Shown: positions 1-9,999 of the stretch, piece by piece
Layout of the letters: each line of letters opens with the position of its first letter
How positions within the stretch are numbered: the stretch's first letter is position 1
Origin: Palleronia aestuarii
Lineage (GTDB): Bacteria > Pseudomonadota > Alphaproteobacteria > Rhodobacterales > Rhodobacteraceae
Direction of reading: 5' to 3'
Length of the DNA stretch: 64,000 bases
NCBI RefSeq assembly: GCF_003253995.1
Contig: NZ_QKZL01000016.1
Location: forward strand, 1-64,000
Notes under the pieces: generated by a model
Seen by the model: only the letters and a program-made list of their open reading frames with translations
Told to the model about the DNA's origin: nothing
The model's database searches: none
Translations under genes and position numbers: made by a program

Positions 1-336
1 CCCCCCCTTTTGAAGGCGCAGGCTTGAGGCCGTCCGGTGCGCCTTCAGATGGATCGTGTCGATCATGATCGTCCGGCAATCGGCTTGCTCGGCGGCGAGC
101 CCCTCCATGATCCGCGCGAACGCGCCCATGCGGCTCCACCCGATCCAGCGATTGTAGAGCGTCTTGTGCGGGCCGTATTCACGCGGCGCGTCCCGCCAGC
201 GCAAACCGTTGCGATCGATGAATACAACACCACTGAGCACGCGCTTGTCGTCCACCCGCGGCCTGCCATGCGACTTCGGGAAACAGGGGCGCAGCCGCGC
301 CATCTGCGCGGCGGTCAGCCAGGCAACATTACTCAT
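1..336 (-). CDS. IS5-family transposase, N-terminal (OrfA) part, partial
   Basis: The frame starts MSNVAWLTAAQMARLRPCFP and contains the DUF4096-like N-terminal domain of IS5-type transposases: the segment DKRVLSGVVFIDRNGLRWRD followed by YGPHKTLYNRWIGW, then the start of the catalytic region with IMIDTIHLKAH (first Asp of the DDE triad). ATG at 336 follows a good ribosome-binding site (AAGGAGG). The frame runs to the window edge through CAAAAGGGGGGG, which translates QKGG. Several IS5 elements use such an A/G run for a programmed frameshift that joins OrfA to OrfB. Whether the full element is intact cannot be judged here. Confidence 0.85.
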   Translation of the reverse strand, partial: MSNVAWLTAAQMARLRPCFPKSHGRPRVDDKRVLSGVVFIDRNGLRWRDAPREYGPHKTLYNRWIGWSRMGAFARIMEGLAAEQADCRTIMIDTIHLKAHRTASSLRLQKGG

Positions 337-399
337 CGTCAGCCTCCTTCTGGCGAAGGCTAAATCACGCAGCGCCGTCCTGATCGATGGGTCCTGAGC
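1..399 (-). mobile_element. IS5-family insertion sequence, one end (truncated by window start)
   Basis: This holds the transposase N-terminal frame plus about 60 bp of terminal sequence that ends just before rpoD. Read on the minus strand, the outer end begins GGCTCAGGACCCATCGATCA. A CTAG tetranucleotide sits at 400-403, only 2 bp beyond the rpoD stop codon. Some IS5-family members target or duplicate TA or CTAG, so this may be the target site. The other end and its matching inverted repeat lie outside the window, so the exact boundary is uncertain by a few bases. Confidence 0.7.
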
Positions 400-404
400 C
401 TAGA

Positions 405-2405
<2,001 letters not shown>

Positions 2406-2459
2406 AGGCACTCCTTCACTCATGCGGGCAACCCCGTTCCGGCCCGAAACGTCCGTCAC

Positions 2460-2491
2460 GCCGAATCATTAGCGCGGCCAGATGATTCGGC
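2460..2491. promoter_or_regulatory. Perfect 10-bp inverted repeat upstream of rpoD
   Basis: The arms GCCGAATCAT and ATGATTCGGC are exact complements separated by 12 bp (TAGCGCGGCCAG). They sit in the 142-bp dnaG-rpoD gap, 55 bp before the rpoD start codon. On the rpoD strand the element is preceded by an AT-rich stretch (GGTTAATTTTT) and is not followed by a T-run, so it does not look like a simple intrinsic terminator. It could be an operator or a leader hairpin controlling rpoD. It does not match the CIRCE heat-shock element. Confidence 0.5.
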
Positions 2492-2547
2492 AAAAATTAA
2501 CCCTGATTCTCTTACCAAATTGCCGTCGGGCTTCCCAGCCGCCGAAC

Positions 2548-4491
2548 TTACTTTCCGGCTTTCCCGGGCCCGGACGGCCCAAGAAGCGAATCAAAGAGCG
2601 ACCGCGCGGCGGAAACCTGATCGCGGTCGAGGCGCACCCCATTCGGGGCGACCTCCCATTCCGTATCGGCAGAACCCGCGACATTCGACGCACGATGCAT
2701 CTCCTGGATCGCACTCGTAAGGCGATATGTCAGCGACTCGTCCGCGCCAGCGTCGAAATCCTCGATCGCCTCGATCAGTTCACGCTCCGCGCCGCGGCGG
2801 GCCGCGAGCTTCGCGAGTTCTTCAGCAAGACAAAGCCCGGCCGAAGCCGGATCGTTCCCGCGCATTGCCGGAACGACGGTCAGATGGCGCGCCGAAAGCA
2901 CATTTTCAAGGGTCTCCGGGCCAAGCGATGCCGCCACGCGATCCCTGACCGCCTCGGCCGGGGCGCCCGCGTTGGCAAGGATTGCCTCGGCGATCCGGGC
3001 GTGGTGCGGCAGGTCGAACTCTGTGCGGACCAGCGCTTCCTCGAACCGCTCGAGGAGGATGGGGTAGCGGAGGAGGAGCGCGAGGACGACGGCTTCCCGC
3101 AGATGGTGCTCCACCGTCGCGCCACCGCTCGCGAGAGCCGAATTGCGCGTCGCTGGGGCGGCATTGACCACCGGCGTGCGCGCGGCGCGGCCGCGGCCGG
3201 TCCGGCGAGGGTTGTAGAGATGCCACAACCGATCGCGAATCGCGGCACCGTAATGACGGCGGATCGCCTGATCGGAGATCCGGCCCACCGCCTCCCGCAA
3301 GGCCCTGTCGAGGGCCGCACGCCGCTCCGGACTGTCGACGGGATGTCGCGCGACCTCCCGCTGCCAGAGCAGGTCAACCATCGGCACCGCATTCGCGAGG
3401 AGGTTTGCCAACGCCTGACGACCCTTGGCGCGCAGGAGATCGTCCGGATCCTGCCCGTCGGGGAGCAGGCAGAAGCGCAGTGACCGACCGGCCTCGAGCA
3501 TCGGCAGGGCGAGATCGAGAAGCCGCATCGCCGCCCTCTGGCCCGCGGCATCGCCGTCGAGCGCCACAATAGGCTCGGGATGGAGGCTCCAGAGGAGGCG
3601 CAGCTGTTCCTCGGTAATCGCGGTGCCCAGCGGAGCGACGGAGGCAGTGAAGCCCGCCTCCGACAGGGCAATGACATCCATGTAGCCTTCCGCGACCACG
3701 AAAGGCTTCTCCTGGTTCGCGGATTTGCGGGCGGCTTCGTGATTGTAGAGGGAGCGGCCCTTGTCGAAGAGTTCCGTCTCCGGCGAATTTAGATATTTCG
3801 CCGTGTCGTCCGGGTCCATCGCGCGGCCGCCAAACGCGATCAGGCGCCCGCGCGCATCGCGGATCGGGAACATGACGCGATTTCGGAAGACGTCGTAAGG
3901 CGCGCGGCCCCGGTCGGAGGTCCGTGCGAGACCCGCCGCGACGATCAGGTCGGTCGCGATGCCCTTTCCCGTCAGATGATCCATGAGCCCCTGCCAGCCC
4001 GCGGGCGCGAAGCCGAGGCCCCACCGCCCCTGCGCCGCACGGTCGAGCCCGCGACGCTCGAGATAGGCGCAAGCCTCGGCACCTGCGCCAGAGCGCAGGC
4101 GGAGCGCGAAGAACGCCGCCGCCTCCTCGAGCACCTCCGTCAGTCGCGTCCGCCGGTCGGCCGTCTGCCGCGCCTGCGGATCGTCCTGCGGCATCGCGAG
4201 ACCAGATTCCTCCGCGAGCATCTTGACCGCCTCGATAAACGAGACGTTCTCCGTCGCCATGACGAAATTGATCGCGTCGCCCTTCTCGTGACAGCCGAAG
4301 CAGTAATAGAACCCCTTGCGGTCATCGACGTGAAAACTCGCGGTCTTCTCCTGGTGGAACGGACAGGGCGCCCACATGTCGCCACGTCCCTGATTCGATT
4401 TCCGCGTGTCCCAAGACACCTTCCGCCCGACCACTTGAACGAGGCTCAGGCGGGTACGAAGTTCGTCCAGAAAACCGGGTGGCAGGCTCAT
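2548..4491 (-). CDS. dnaG: DNA primase DnaG
   Basis: Synthesises RNA primers for replication together with DnaB helicase. It is 647 residues, the usual size. The N-terminal CHC2 zinc ribbon is visible: C43 and H46 in CPFH, C64 and C67 in CFGC. The catalytic TOPRIM region shows VVAEGYMDVIAL (acidic Glu) near residue 265 and DGDAAGQRAA (Asp pair) near 312. The C-terminal third is the poorly conserved DnaB-interacting region. It starts 102 bp downstream of the glutamate dehydrogenase stop and precedes rpoD on the same strand, an ancient macromolecular-synthesis arrangement. Confidence 0.97.
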   Translation of the reverse strand: MSLPPGFLDELRTRLSLVQVVGRKVSWDTRKSNQGRGDMWAPCPFHQEKTASFHVDDRKGFYYCFGCHEKGDAINFVMATENVSFIEAVKMLAEESGLAMPQDDPQARQTADRRTRLTEVLEEAAAFFALRLRSGAGAEACAYLERRGLDRAAQGRWGLGFAPAGWQGLMDHLTGKGIATDLIVAAGLARTSDRGRAPYDVFRNRVMFPIRDARGRLIAFGGRAMDPDDTAKYLNSPETELFDKGRSLYNHEAARKSANQEKPFVVAEGYMDVIALSEAGFTASVAPLGTAITEEQLRLLWSLHPEPIVALDGDAAGQRAAMRLLDLALPMLEAGRSLRFCLLPDGQDPDDLLRAKGRQALANLLANAVPMVDLLWQREVARHPVDSPERRAALDRALREAVGRISDQAIRRHYGAAIRDRLWHLYNPRRTGRGRAARTPVVNAAPATRNSALASGGATVEHHLREAVVLALLLRYPILLERFEEALVRTEFDLPHHARIAEAILANAGAPAEAVRDRVAASLGPETLENVLSARHLTVVPAMRGNDPASAGLCLAEELAKLAARRGAERELIEAIEDFDAGADESLTYRLTSAIQEMHRASNVAGSADTEWEVAPNGVRLDRDQVSAARSLFDSLLGPSGPGKAGK

Positions 4492-4593
4492 GGGGTCCCA
4501 TATTGTGCGAGACCCGGCGCGTGTCGAGTGGCACGAAGCCAGAACAGGGGATGCGCTGCCCCGCCGGGCGGCGCCGCAACGCTTGGATCGCCC

Positions 4594-6036
4594 CTAGAGC
4601 CCCTTCGCGCGATAGCTCGCCGCGACCTTGCCGATGGCCACGAGATAGGCAGCGGTCCGCAAGTCACCGACATCATCGCGACCGTGCCAGAGAGCGCGCA
4701 TGTCCTGGTAGGCGGTACGCATCGTGTCGTCGAGGCCGGAGCGGACGAGTTCGAGTTCCCCCGCACCTTGGAGGTAGCGCTGCTTGAAGCCCGGAGAAAG
4801 CGTCCATCCCAGATCGCGATCCTTCGAAAGCCTTTCGAGCTCGTCGATCAGAAGCTGGTGGCGCGACTCCTCCTGCCGGCGCTGCATCCGACCGAAACGG
4901 ATATGGCTAAGGTTCTTCACCCATTCGAAGTAGCTGACCGTCACACCGCCTGCATTGGCATACATGTCGGGGATGACGACGGTGCCCTTGCGCCGCAGGA
5001 TATCGTCCGCCGCGGCCGTGATCGGACCGTTCGCCGCCTCGACGATGAGCTTCGCCTTGATCCGCTCCGCGTTCTCCCGGTTGATCGTGCCCTCGAGCGC
5101 AGCGGGGATCAGGATGTCGCAGGATTCCTCGAGCAGCGAGGACCCGTCGCTGACGTGGTTCGCCCCCGCGAAACCCTCGACCCCGCCGTGGCGCATCATC
5201 CATTCATGCAGCGCGACGACATCGATCCCGTCGGCATTGAAGAGTCCGCCGTCGCGCTCGATCACGCCGACGATCCGCGCGCCGTCCTCCTCGCTCAGGA
5301 ATTTCGCGGCGTGGTAACCGACATTGCCGAGGCCCTGCACGATCACGGTCTTGCCCTCGAGCTCGCCCGTGAGCCCGGCAAGCCGCATGTCCTCGGTATG
5401 GCGGAAGAACTCGCGTAGCGCGTATTGCACGCCACGACCCGTCGCCTCCGTCCGGCCCTGAATACCGCCCGCATGGGCGGGCTTGCCGGTCACGCAGGCG
5501 GCGGCGTTGATGTCCGTGGTGTTCATGCGGCGGTACTGATCGGCGATCCAGGCCATCTCGCGTTCCCCCGTCCCCATGTCGGGCGCCGGCACGTTCTGCG
5601 ACGGATGGATGAGGTCGCGCTTGGCGAGCTCGTAGGCGAAACGGCGGGTGATCAGTTCGAGCTCGTGCTCGTCCCAGACGCGCGGATCGATCCGGAGTCC
5701 GCCCTTGGAGCCGCCGAACGGCACGTCGACGAGGGCGCATTTATAGGTCATCAGGGCCGCCAGCGCCTCGACCTCGTCCTGATGAACGCCGAGGGCGTAG
5801 CGGATCCCGCCCTTGACGGGCTCCATGTGCTCGGAATGGACGGAACGGTATCCGGTGAAGGTGTGGATCGATCCACGGAGCCGGACGCCGAAGCGCACCG
5901 TGTAGGTCGCGTTGCAGACGCGTATCTTCTCCTCGAGCCCGGGGCTCAGGTCCATGAGCGCGACCGCCCGATTGAACATCAGATCGACGGATTGGCGAAA
6001 ACTCGGCTCCGGCTCGTTCAGATCCCTAGGCGCCAT
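4594..6036 (-). CDS. gdhA: Glutamate dehydrogenase (Glu/Leu/Phe/Val dehydrogenase family)
   Basis: Interconverts glutamate with 2-oxoglutarate plus ammonium using NAD(P). Length is about 480 residues. The substrate domain shows PVKGGIRY and the catalytic-lysine motif GGSKGGLRIDP, followed by VPAPDMGTGEREMAWIADQY. The Rossmann domain begins KTVIVQGLGNVGYHAAKFL. Later residues IPAALEGTINRENA and IPDMYANAGGVTVSYFEWVKN are family signatures. The ATG at 6036 (MAPRDLNE) is preferred over upstream in-frame starts because GGGAGGAAGG lies just ahead of it. Family membership is clear; amino-acid and cofactor preference are inferred, with glutamate most likely. Confidence 0.9.
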   Translation of the reverse strand: MAPRDLNEPEPSFRQSVDLMFNRAVALMDLSPGLEEKIRVCNATYTVRFGVRLRGSIHTFTGYRSVHSEHMEPVKGGIRYALGVHQDEVEALAALMTYKCALVDVPFGGSKGGLRIDPRVWDEHELELITRRFAYELAKRDLIHPSQNVPAPDMGTGEREMAWIADQYRRMNTTDINAAACVTGKPAHAGGIQGRTEATGRGVQYALREFFRHTEDMRLAGLTGELEGKTVIVQGLGNVGYHAAKFLSEEDGARIVGVIERDGGLFNADGIDVVALHEWMMRHGGVEGFAGANHVSDGSSLLEESCDILIPAALEGTINRENAERIKAKLIVEAANGPITAAADDILRRKGTVVIPDMYANAGGVTVSYFEWVKNLSHIRFGRMQRRQEESRHQLLIDELERLSKDRDLGWTLSPGFKQRYLQGAGELELVRSGLDDTMRTAYQDMRALWHGRDDVGDLRTAAYLVAIGKVAASYRAKGL

Positions 6037-6272
6037 GGCCTTCCTCCCATTCAGGTTCGAGGGCTTCGAGATGGCCATGCGGCCGCTCAAGGACCCCCAG
6101 ATGACTCCACGCTATCACGCTTTCGGGAATATGCGAGAGCGACGGGAAGCGAGGGCTGCGCGGTAGCGGTCCCAACGCATCCTGGACACGTTCTGGTCAG
6201 ATTTGGGTGGCATTCTCGCGCCAGGACCGATGCGGAGAATCGCCATCGGCCAACGCGACCGGAGGCCCGACA

Positions 6273-7910
6273 GTGCGTACGAACCTGCTCACCCGATTGC
6301 GGGTGAAGCTCGCGAGCCGCAAGGCAGGTATCGGATCCGAGGACGGATCGCTGACGGTATTCGCCCTCTTCCTGTTCGCGGCGATGGTGCTGGTCGGCGG
6401 GCTTGCCGTGGATCTCATGCGCTTCGAGACCGGACGCATCCGGCTCCAGGCCGTGCTCGACCGGGCCGTTCTGGCCGCGGCAGATCTGCAGCAACTGCGG
6501 ACGCCCGAAGATATCGTGCGGGAGTATCTCGCGATGTCCGGCATCGAAGCCGGGAATGTCGCGATCGACGTCGACGAAATCTACGCGCGCCGTGAGGTCG
6601 GCGCGACTGCAGGCGAGAGCGAAACCGACCTCGTCCGGCGTATCGTGACGGCGAACATGCCCTATTCGATCGGAACCATCTTCCTGCCGATGGTGGACCT
6701 GAATTTCTTCAACTCGACGATCTGGTCGCAGGCGGAGGAAGAGGGCGACAAGATCGAAATCTCCCTCGTCCTCGATCTCTCGGGGTCGATGAACGACAAC
6801 AACAGGCTGGGAAACCTGAAGGTCGCGGCCAAGCAATTCGTCGATACCGTTCTGCGCGACGCGCCGACACGCGATCTGGTTTCGATCTCGATCGTGCCGT
6901 TCAGCGGTCAGGTTTCGACCACCCCGACGATCGTCAGCCTGCTGAACTTCAGCACGGAACACGATTACACGAACTGCGTCGATTTCGACGATTCCGCGTT
7001 CACGAAAACGTCGATCACCGCGATCGAACCACTGAAGCGTGCAGCCTATTTCGATCCTTACAGCGGTACGGACCTGGGCGTGGTAGATGTCGTATGTCGT
7101 AGGCGAACGGATCAGAGCCGATGGATCTTTCCGTTCTCGTCCGATCCGGACAGGCTCAAGAGCTATATCGATGCCTTTTCGGCCAACGGCGGAACCTCGA
7201 TAAATATCGGGGTGAAATGGGGCGCGTGGCTGCTCGATCCCTCCAGCATGCGTCTTGCCGATGCGGAGATCGCAGCCGGACGGATCAATCCGAAGCTCGG
7301 CGGCCGGCCCTACCAGTACCGCTCCGACGGTGTGCGCAAGATTCTCGTCGTGATGTCCGACGGCGAGAACTGGCAGCGGGTCGAGATGAAACGCGACTAC
7401 ATGACGGCGACATCCGAGGTCTGGCGCGATCCCGATGACGGGCGGCTCTCGGTTCGATACTGGGACGCATATTACGGCCGCTACCGGTGGCATGCGAGTG
7501 CGACCAATACCCGGTCGAACGCGCCGATCGACAACGACGGCAATCCGACGAACGGGATCGGTGACCCCGTGCGCCTCACCTATCCCGATCTCTGGAACCA
7601 GACCAACGTGCAGCGGCACTACCTGCTGCAATACAATGCCAACTCCAATAGCGGGGATTGGTACTGGCGCGTGCTGCGCGACGTTCCGGCAACGGATGCC
7701 GATCGGCAGCTGGACACGATCTGTACGGCGGCCAAGAACCAGGAAGTCGAGATCTACGCGATCGGGTTCGAAGCGACCGATCACGGCAACCAGACATTGA
7801 AAGGCTGCGCGACCGATGAGCCGCATTTCTTCGACGTCGACGGGATCGAGATCTCCGACGCGTTCGCAGCGATCGCGCGCAACGTGAGACCGTTGAGATT
7901 GTCGCGATGA
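6273..7910 (+). CDS. TadG-like protein with von Willebrand factor A domain
   Basis: Membrane-anchored protein of about 545 residues resembling TadG of tight-adherence (Flp) pilus systems. A short basic N-terminus is followed by one transmembrane segment (SLTVFALFLFAAMVLVGGLA) and a pilin-like DLMRFETGRIRLQAVLDRAV stretch. A vWA domain then starts near residue 164 with the metal-site motif DLSGSMNDNN; a further ILVVMSDGENW segment fits the vWA fold. A GTG start at 6273 is chosen because GGAGG lies 7 nt upstream; the frame is open earlier without a good site. Its stop overlaps the next start (ATGA), so the three genes form one operon. Confidence 0.8.
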   Translation: MRTNLLTRLRVKLASRKAGIGSEDGSLTVFALFLFAAMVLVGGLAVDLMRFETGRIRLQAVLDRAVLAAADLQQLRTPEDIVREYLAMSGIEAGNVAIDVDEIYARREVGATAGESETDLVRRIVTANMPYSIGTIFLPMVDLNFFNSTIWSQAEEEGDKIEISLVLDLSGSMNDNNRLGNLKVAAKQFVDTVLRDAPTRDLVSISIVPFSGQVSTTPTIVSLLNFSTEHDYTNCVDFDDSAFTKTSITAIEPLKRAAYFDPYSGTDLGVVDVVCRRRTDQSRWIFPFSSDPDRLKSYIDAFSANGGTSINIGVKWGAWLLDPSSMRLADAEIAAGRINPKLGGRPYQYRSDGVRKILVVMSDGENWQRVEMKRDYMTATSEVWRDPDDGRLSVRYWDAYYGRYRWHASATNTRSNAPIDNDGNPTNGIGDPVRLTYPDLWNQTNVQRHYLLQYNANSNSGDWYWRVLRDVPATDADRQLDTICTAAKNQEVEIYAIGFEATDHGNQTLKGCATDEPHFFDVDGIEISDAFAAIARNVRPLRLSR

Positions 7911-8443
7911 CCCGACCGACGCGCCTTCGAGCCCAGTTCCGGCGATTGACGGCGGCTGCCTGCCGCGAGGATGGCTCGGCGACGATCGAGTTCGTGATCC
8001 TTTTCCCGGTCTTCATGCTGATCTTTCTCTCCGCGGTGGAGAGCGGGGTCCTGATGGCGCGCAGCCTGATGCTCGATCGCGGAATGGACATCGCGGTCCG
8101 CGACCTCCGGGTGCGCACCACGGGCGGGACGGGGACCACCGAGATCAAACGCCGGATCTGCCAGTCGGCGCTGATGTTCGCCGATTGCGAGAACCGGATC
8201 CGCGTCGAACTCTCGCCCGTCGCGGCGGGTAACGAGCCCTTCTCGATCCCGCCACCGAATTGCGCGGCGGCGGAGGCCCCCTTCGATTACGGCGCCAACG
8301 ACCAGTTGATGGTCATACGTGCCTGCATGCCGGCCAGGCCCTTCTTCCCGATGTCGGGGCTGGGCCTGATGCTGCCGAAATCCGGCGACGGCGAATACAT
8401 GCTGGTGACGGCCAGCGCATTCGTGAACGAGCCCGTGCAATGA
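7907..8443 (+). CDS. TadE-like pseudopilin/assembly protein
   Basis: A protein of 178 residues with a class-III-pilin-like N-terminus: a basic leader, then GSATIEFVILFPVFMLIFLS. The Glu in the SATIEF context is the one found at position 5 of TadE-like proteins after prepilin cleavage. A periplasmic domain with several Cys follows (RICQ, ADCEN, PPNCA, RACM). It overlaps both neighbours by 4 bp (ATGA junctions), implying translational coupling with the TadG-like and second TadE-like proteins. It probably acts at the inner membrane in pilus or surface-protein assembly; the exact role is unknown. Confidence 0.75.
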   Translation: MTRPTRLRAQFRRLTAAACREDGSATIEFVILFPVFMLIFLSAVESGVLMARSLMLDRGMDIAVRDLRVRTTGGTGTTEIKRRICQSALMFADCENRIRVELSPVAAGNEPFSIPPPNCAAAEAPFDYGANDQLMVIRACMPARPFFPMSGLGLMLPKSGDGEYMLVTASAFVNEPVQ

Positions 8444-9000
8444 CCAATCGGCTGCGCGCTTCGATACGCCGTTTCGCTATATCGGAACGCGCCACGCTTT
8501 CCGTCGAGGCGGTCATCATCCTTCCCATCCTTTTCTGGGCCTACGCGGCGATGCTCGTTTTTTGGGACACCTACAGATCGGAGATGCTGGCGACGCGCAC
8601 CACCTACACGATCGGGGACATCCTGAGCCGGTCGGAAACAGTCGATACGGCAGAGCTGACCCGGATGAACGGGCTCTACGCCTCGCTGTCGGGCGCGCGC
8701 GAGGGCGCGCAAACCCGCATTTCGCTCGTTCGCGCCGAACTGGCCGCGGACGGAGAGACGGTCGAGACGCAACTGCGGTGGTCGCACGGCATGGACGGGG
8801 CGCCCGCCCACACGAACATGTCGGGGCTCGACAGCCGCTTGCCGGAGATGGTCGCCGGCGACCAGATGATCATCGTCGAGACCTTCCAGTACTACCGGCC
8901 ATTCTTCAATATCGGGCTCACCGATCGGACGATCTCGCGGTTCAGCTTCACCCGCCCGCGCGCGGCCCAGCTTCTCTGTTCCGATTGCAGCGGGGTCTAG
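8440..9000 (+). CDS. TadE/TadG-like membrane protein
   Basis: A protein of 186 residues. After a basic N-terminus it has the pilin-like segment ATLSVEAVIILPILFWAYAA, then an extracytoplasmic domain ending in a Cys pair (LLCSDCSGV). ATG at 8440 overlaps the preceding stop; a longer frame begins upstream but is only antecedent overlap. Third gene of the TadG-TadE-TadE operon. No prepilin peptidase, secretin or TadA ATPase genes are nearby, so the secretion machine must be encoded elsewhere. The stop overlaps by 4 bp the stop of the convergent gene at 8997. Confidence 0.7.
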   Translation: MTNRLRASIRRFAISERATLSVEAVIILPILFWAYAAMLVFWDTYRSEMLATRTTYTIGDILSRSETVDTAELTRMNGLYASLSGAREGAQTRISLVRAELAADGETVETQLRWSHGMDGAPAHTNMSGLDSRLPEMVAGDQMIIVETFQYYRPFFNIGLTDRTISRFSFTRPRAAQLLCSDCSGV

Positions 9001-9521
9001 CGCCCGTCCGTATCCTGAAACATCACATTCGTGCCCCCCTCGATCAGGACCATGAGACGCTCGGCCATCAGCCGCGCCTGCGCTGCAGGAAGGACGCCGC
9101 CCACGCCAAGTCTTCGGCCCACCCGCCACCAGAGCCCGGGAACCCAGCGGGTTTCCGCGGGCCGGCGCAAAGTCACGGCGAACCCGTTCGACGGCTTGAA
9201 CGCGAAGGAACCGCGGTCCACGCGAACCATCTCGGCAAGCGACGCGATCACCTGCCCGTCTCCGTCGCGCAATGCGTCGCCCGAAAGCACCAGGACGCCT
9301 CCCGTCGAACGCCAGAGGATCACGGAACAGAGGCAGGCCAAACCTCCTCCCGCGACCAGCGCCACGCGCCAGATCGCGCCAATCGGTTCGGTGATCCCCA
9401 TGGAAAGCAGCAGGACCCCCAGTGCAGCGAGCACGCCCACCGCAAAAGCGCGGCGCATGGGAGAGGCGCGAAGCGTCAGGGGCACCGCGTCTATGCCGAG
9501 ATCGGGATCGGTAGGAGCCAT
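8997..9521 (-). CDS. Hypothetical membrane protein
   Basis: A 174-residue protein not recognised as a named family. It has two adjacent hydrophobic segments near residues 24-42 and 50-67 (AFAVGVLAALGVLLLSMGIT and IWRVALVAGGGLACLCSVIL), followed by a soluble domain with SGDALRDGDGQVIASLAEMV that resembles small PH-like membrane-associated domains. ATG at 9521 has GGAGGAG ahead of it. It is convergent with the TadE-like operon and divergent from the lipoprotein gene. Confidence 0.6.
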   Translation of the reverse strand: MAPTDPDLGIDAVPLTLRASPMRRAFAVGVLAALGVLLLSMGITEPIGAIWRVALVAGGGLACLCSVILWRSTGGVLVLSGDALRDGDGQVIASLAEMVRVDRGSFAFKPSNGFAVTLRRPAETRWVPGLWWRVGRRLGVGGVLPAAQARLMAERLMVLIEGGTNVMFQDTDGR

Positions 9522-9634
9522 CCGCTCCTCCTATCCCCCAGGCGGCGGAGCGCAAGCCCGCGGCAATACCTTTCCCTCCAAGCCGTGACCTCTCTAGGAT
9601 GGGCCATCGGATACCAAGTCGCGACGGAACAGCC

Positions 9635-9940
9635 ATGCGCCTTCTCCCGCTCCTGACGCTCCTCGTGGCCGGCTGCGCCGCCGAGCTACCGGATTTTCCG
9701 CGGAGCGACGTCGATCCGGGCGCGCCGGAGCCGGTCCTGCTACCGCTTTCCCGCGTGCTGGCCGATTCTAATCGCCCGAACCGGATCGATGCCGCCGGGA
9801 CGGATGCGCTCGCAAACCGTGCGGCCACGCTGCGCGCTCGGGCCGATGCGATGCGCGGCGAGGTCCTGACGGATCGGGAGCGGGACCGACTCCGCGAAGC
9901 GCGCGGGACCGGAAAAGCGGATGATGCATCTCCACCCTAG
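9635..9940 (+). CDS. Small putative lipoprotein
   Basis: A 101-residue protein with a lipoprotein signal peptide: MRLLPLLTLLVAGCAAELPD, where LVAGC is a lipobox and the Cys would be lipidated. The mature part is hydrophilic and Asp/Arg-rich (NRAATLRARADAMRG, LTDRERDRLREARG) and predicted helical. ATG at 9635 is chosen because it begins the signal peptide; an upstream in-frame ATG would precede it with 12 unlikely residues. It is 59 bp upstream of hom on the same strand. Function unknown. Confidence 0.65.
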   Translation: MRLLPLLTLLVAGCAAELPDFPRSDVDPGAPEPVLLPLSRVLADSNRPNRIDAAGTDALANRAATLRARADAMRGEVLTDRERDRLREARGTGKADDASPP

Positions 9941-9999
9941 AGGTCTTTCGTCAAACCCGGTAAGCGCGGGCGACCCGTTCACCACCGAGGAGCCCGCCA

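Noticed and set aside
6087-7826. Open minus-strand frame of about 580 codons opposite the TadG-like gene
   Set aside because: The opposite strand encodes a clear vWA/TadG protein; the antisense product matches no family and lacks a start signal.
8287-9828. Minus-strand frame of about 510 codons spanning the TadE-like genes and the small lipoprotein
   Set aside because: It crosses several real genes on the other strand and a genuine minus-strand gene in another frame (8997-9521).
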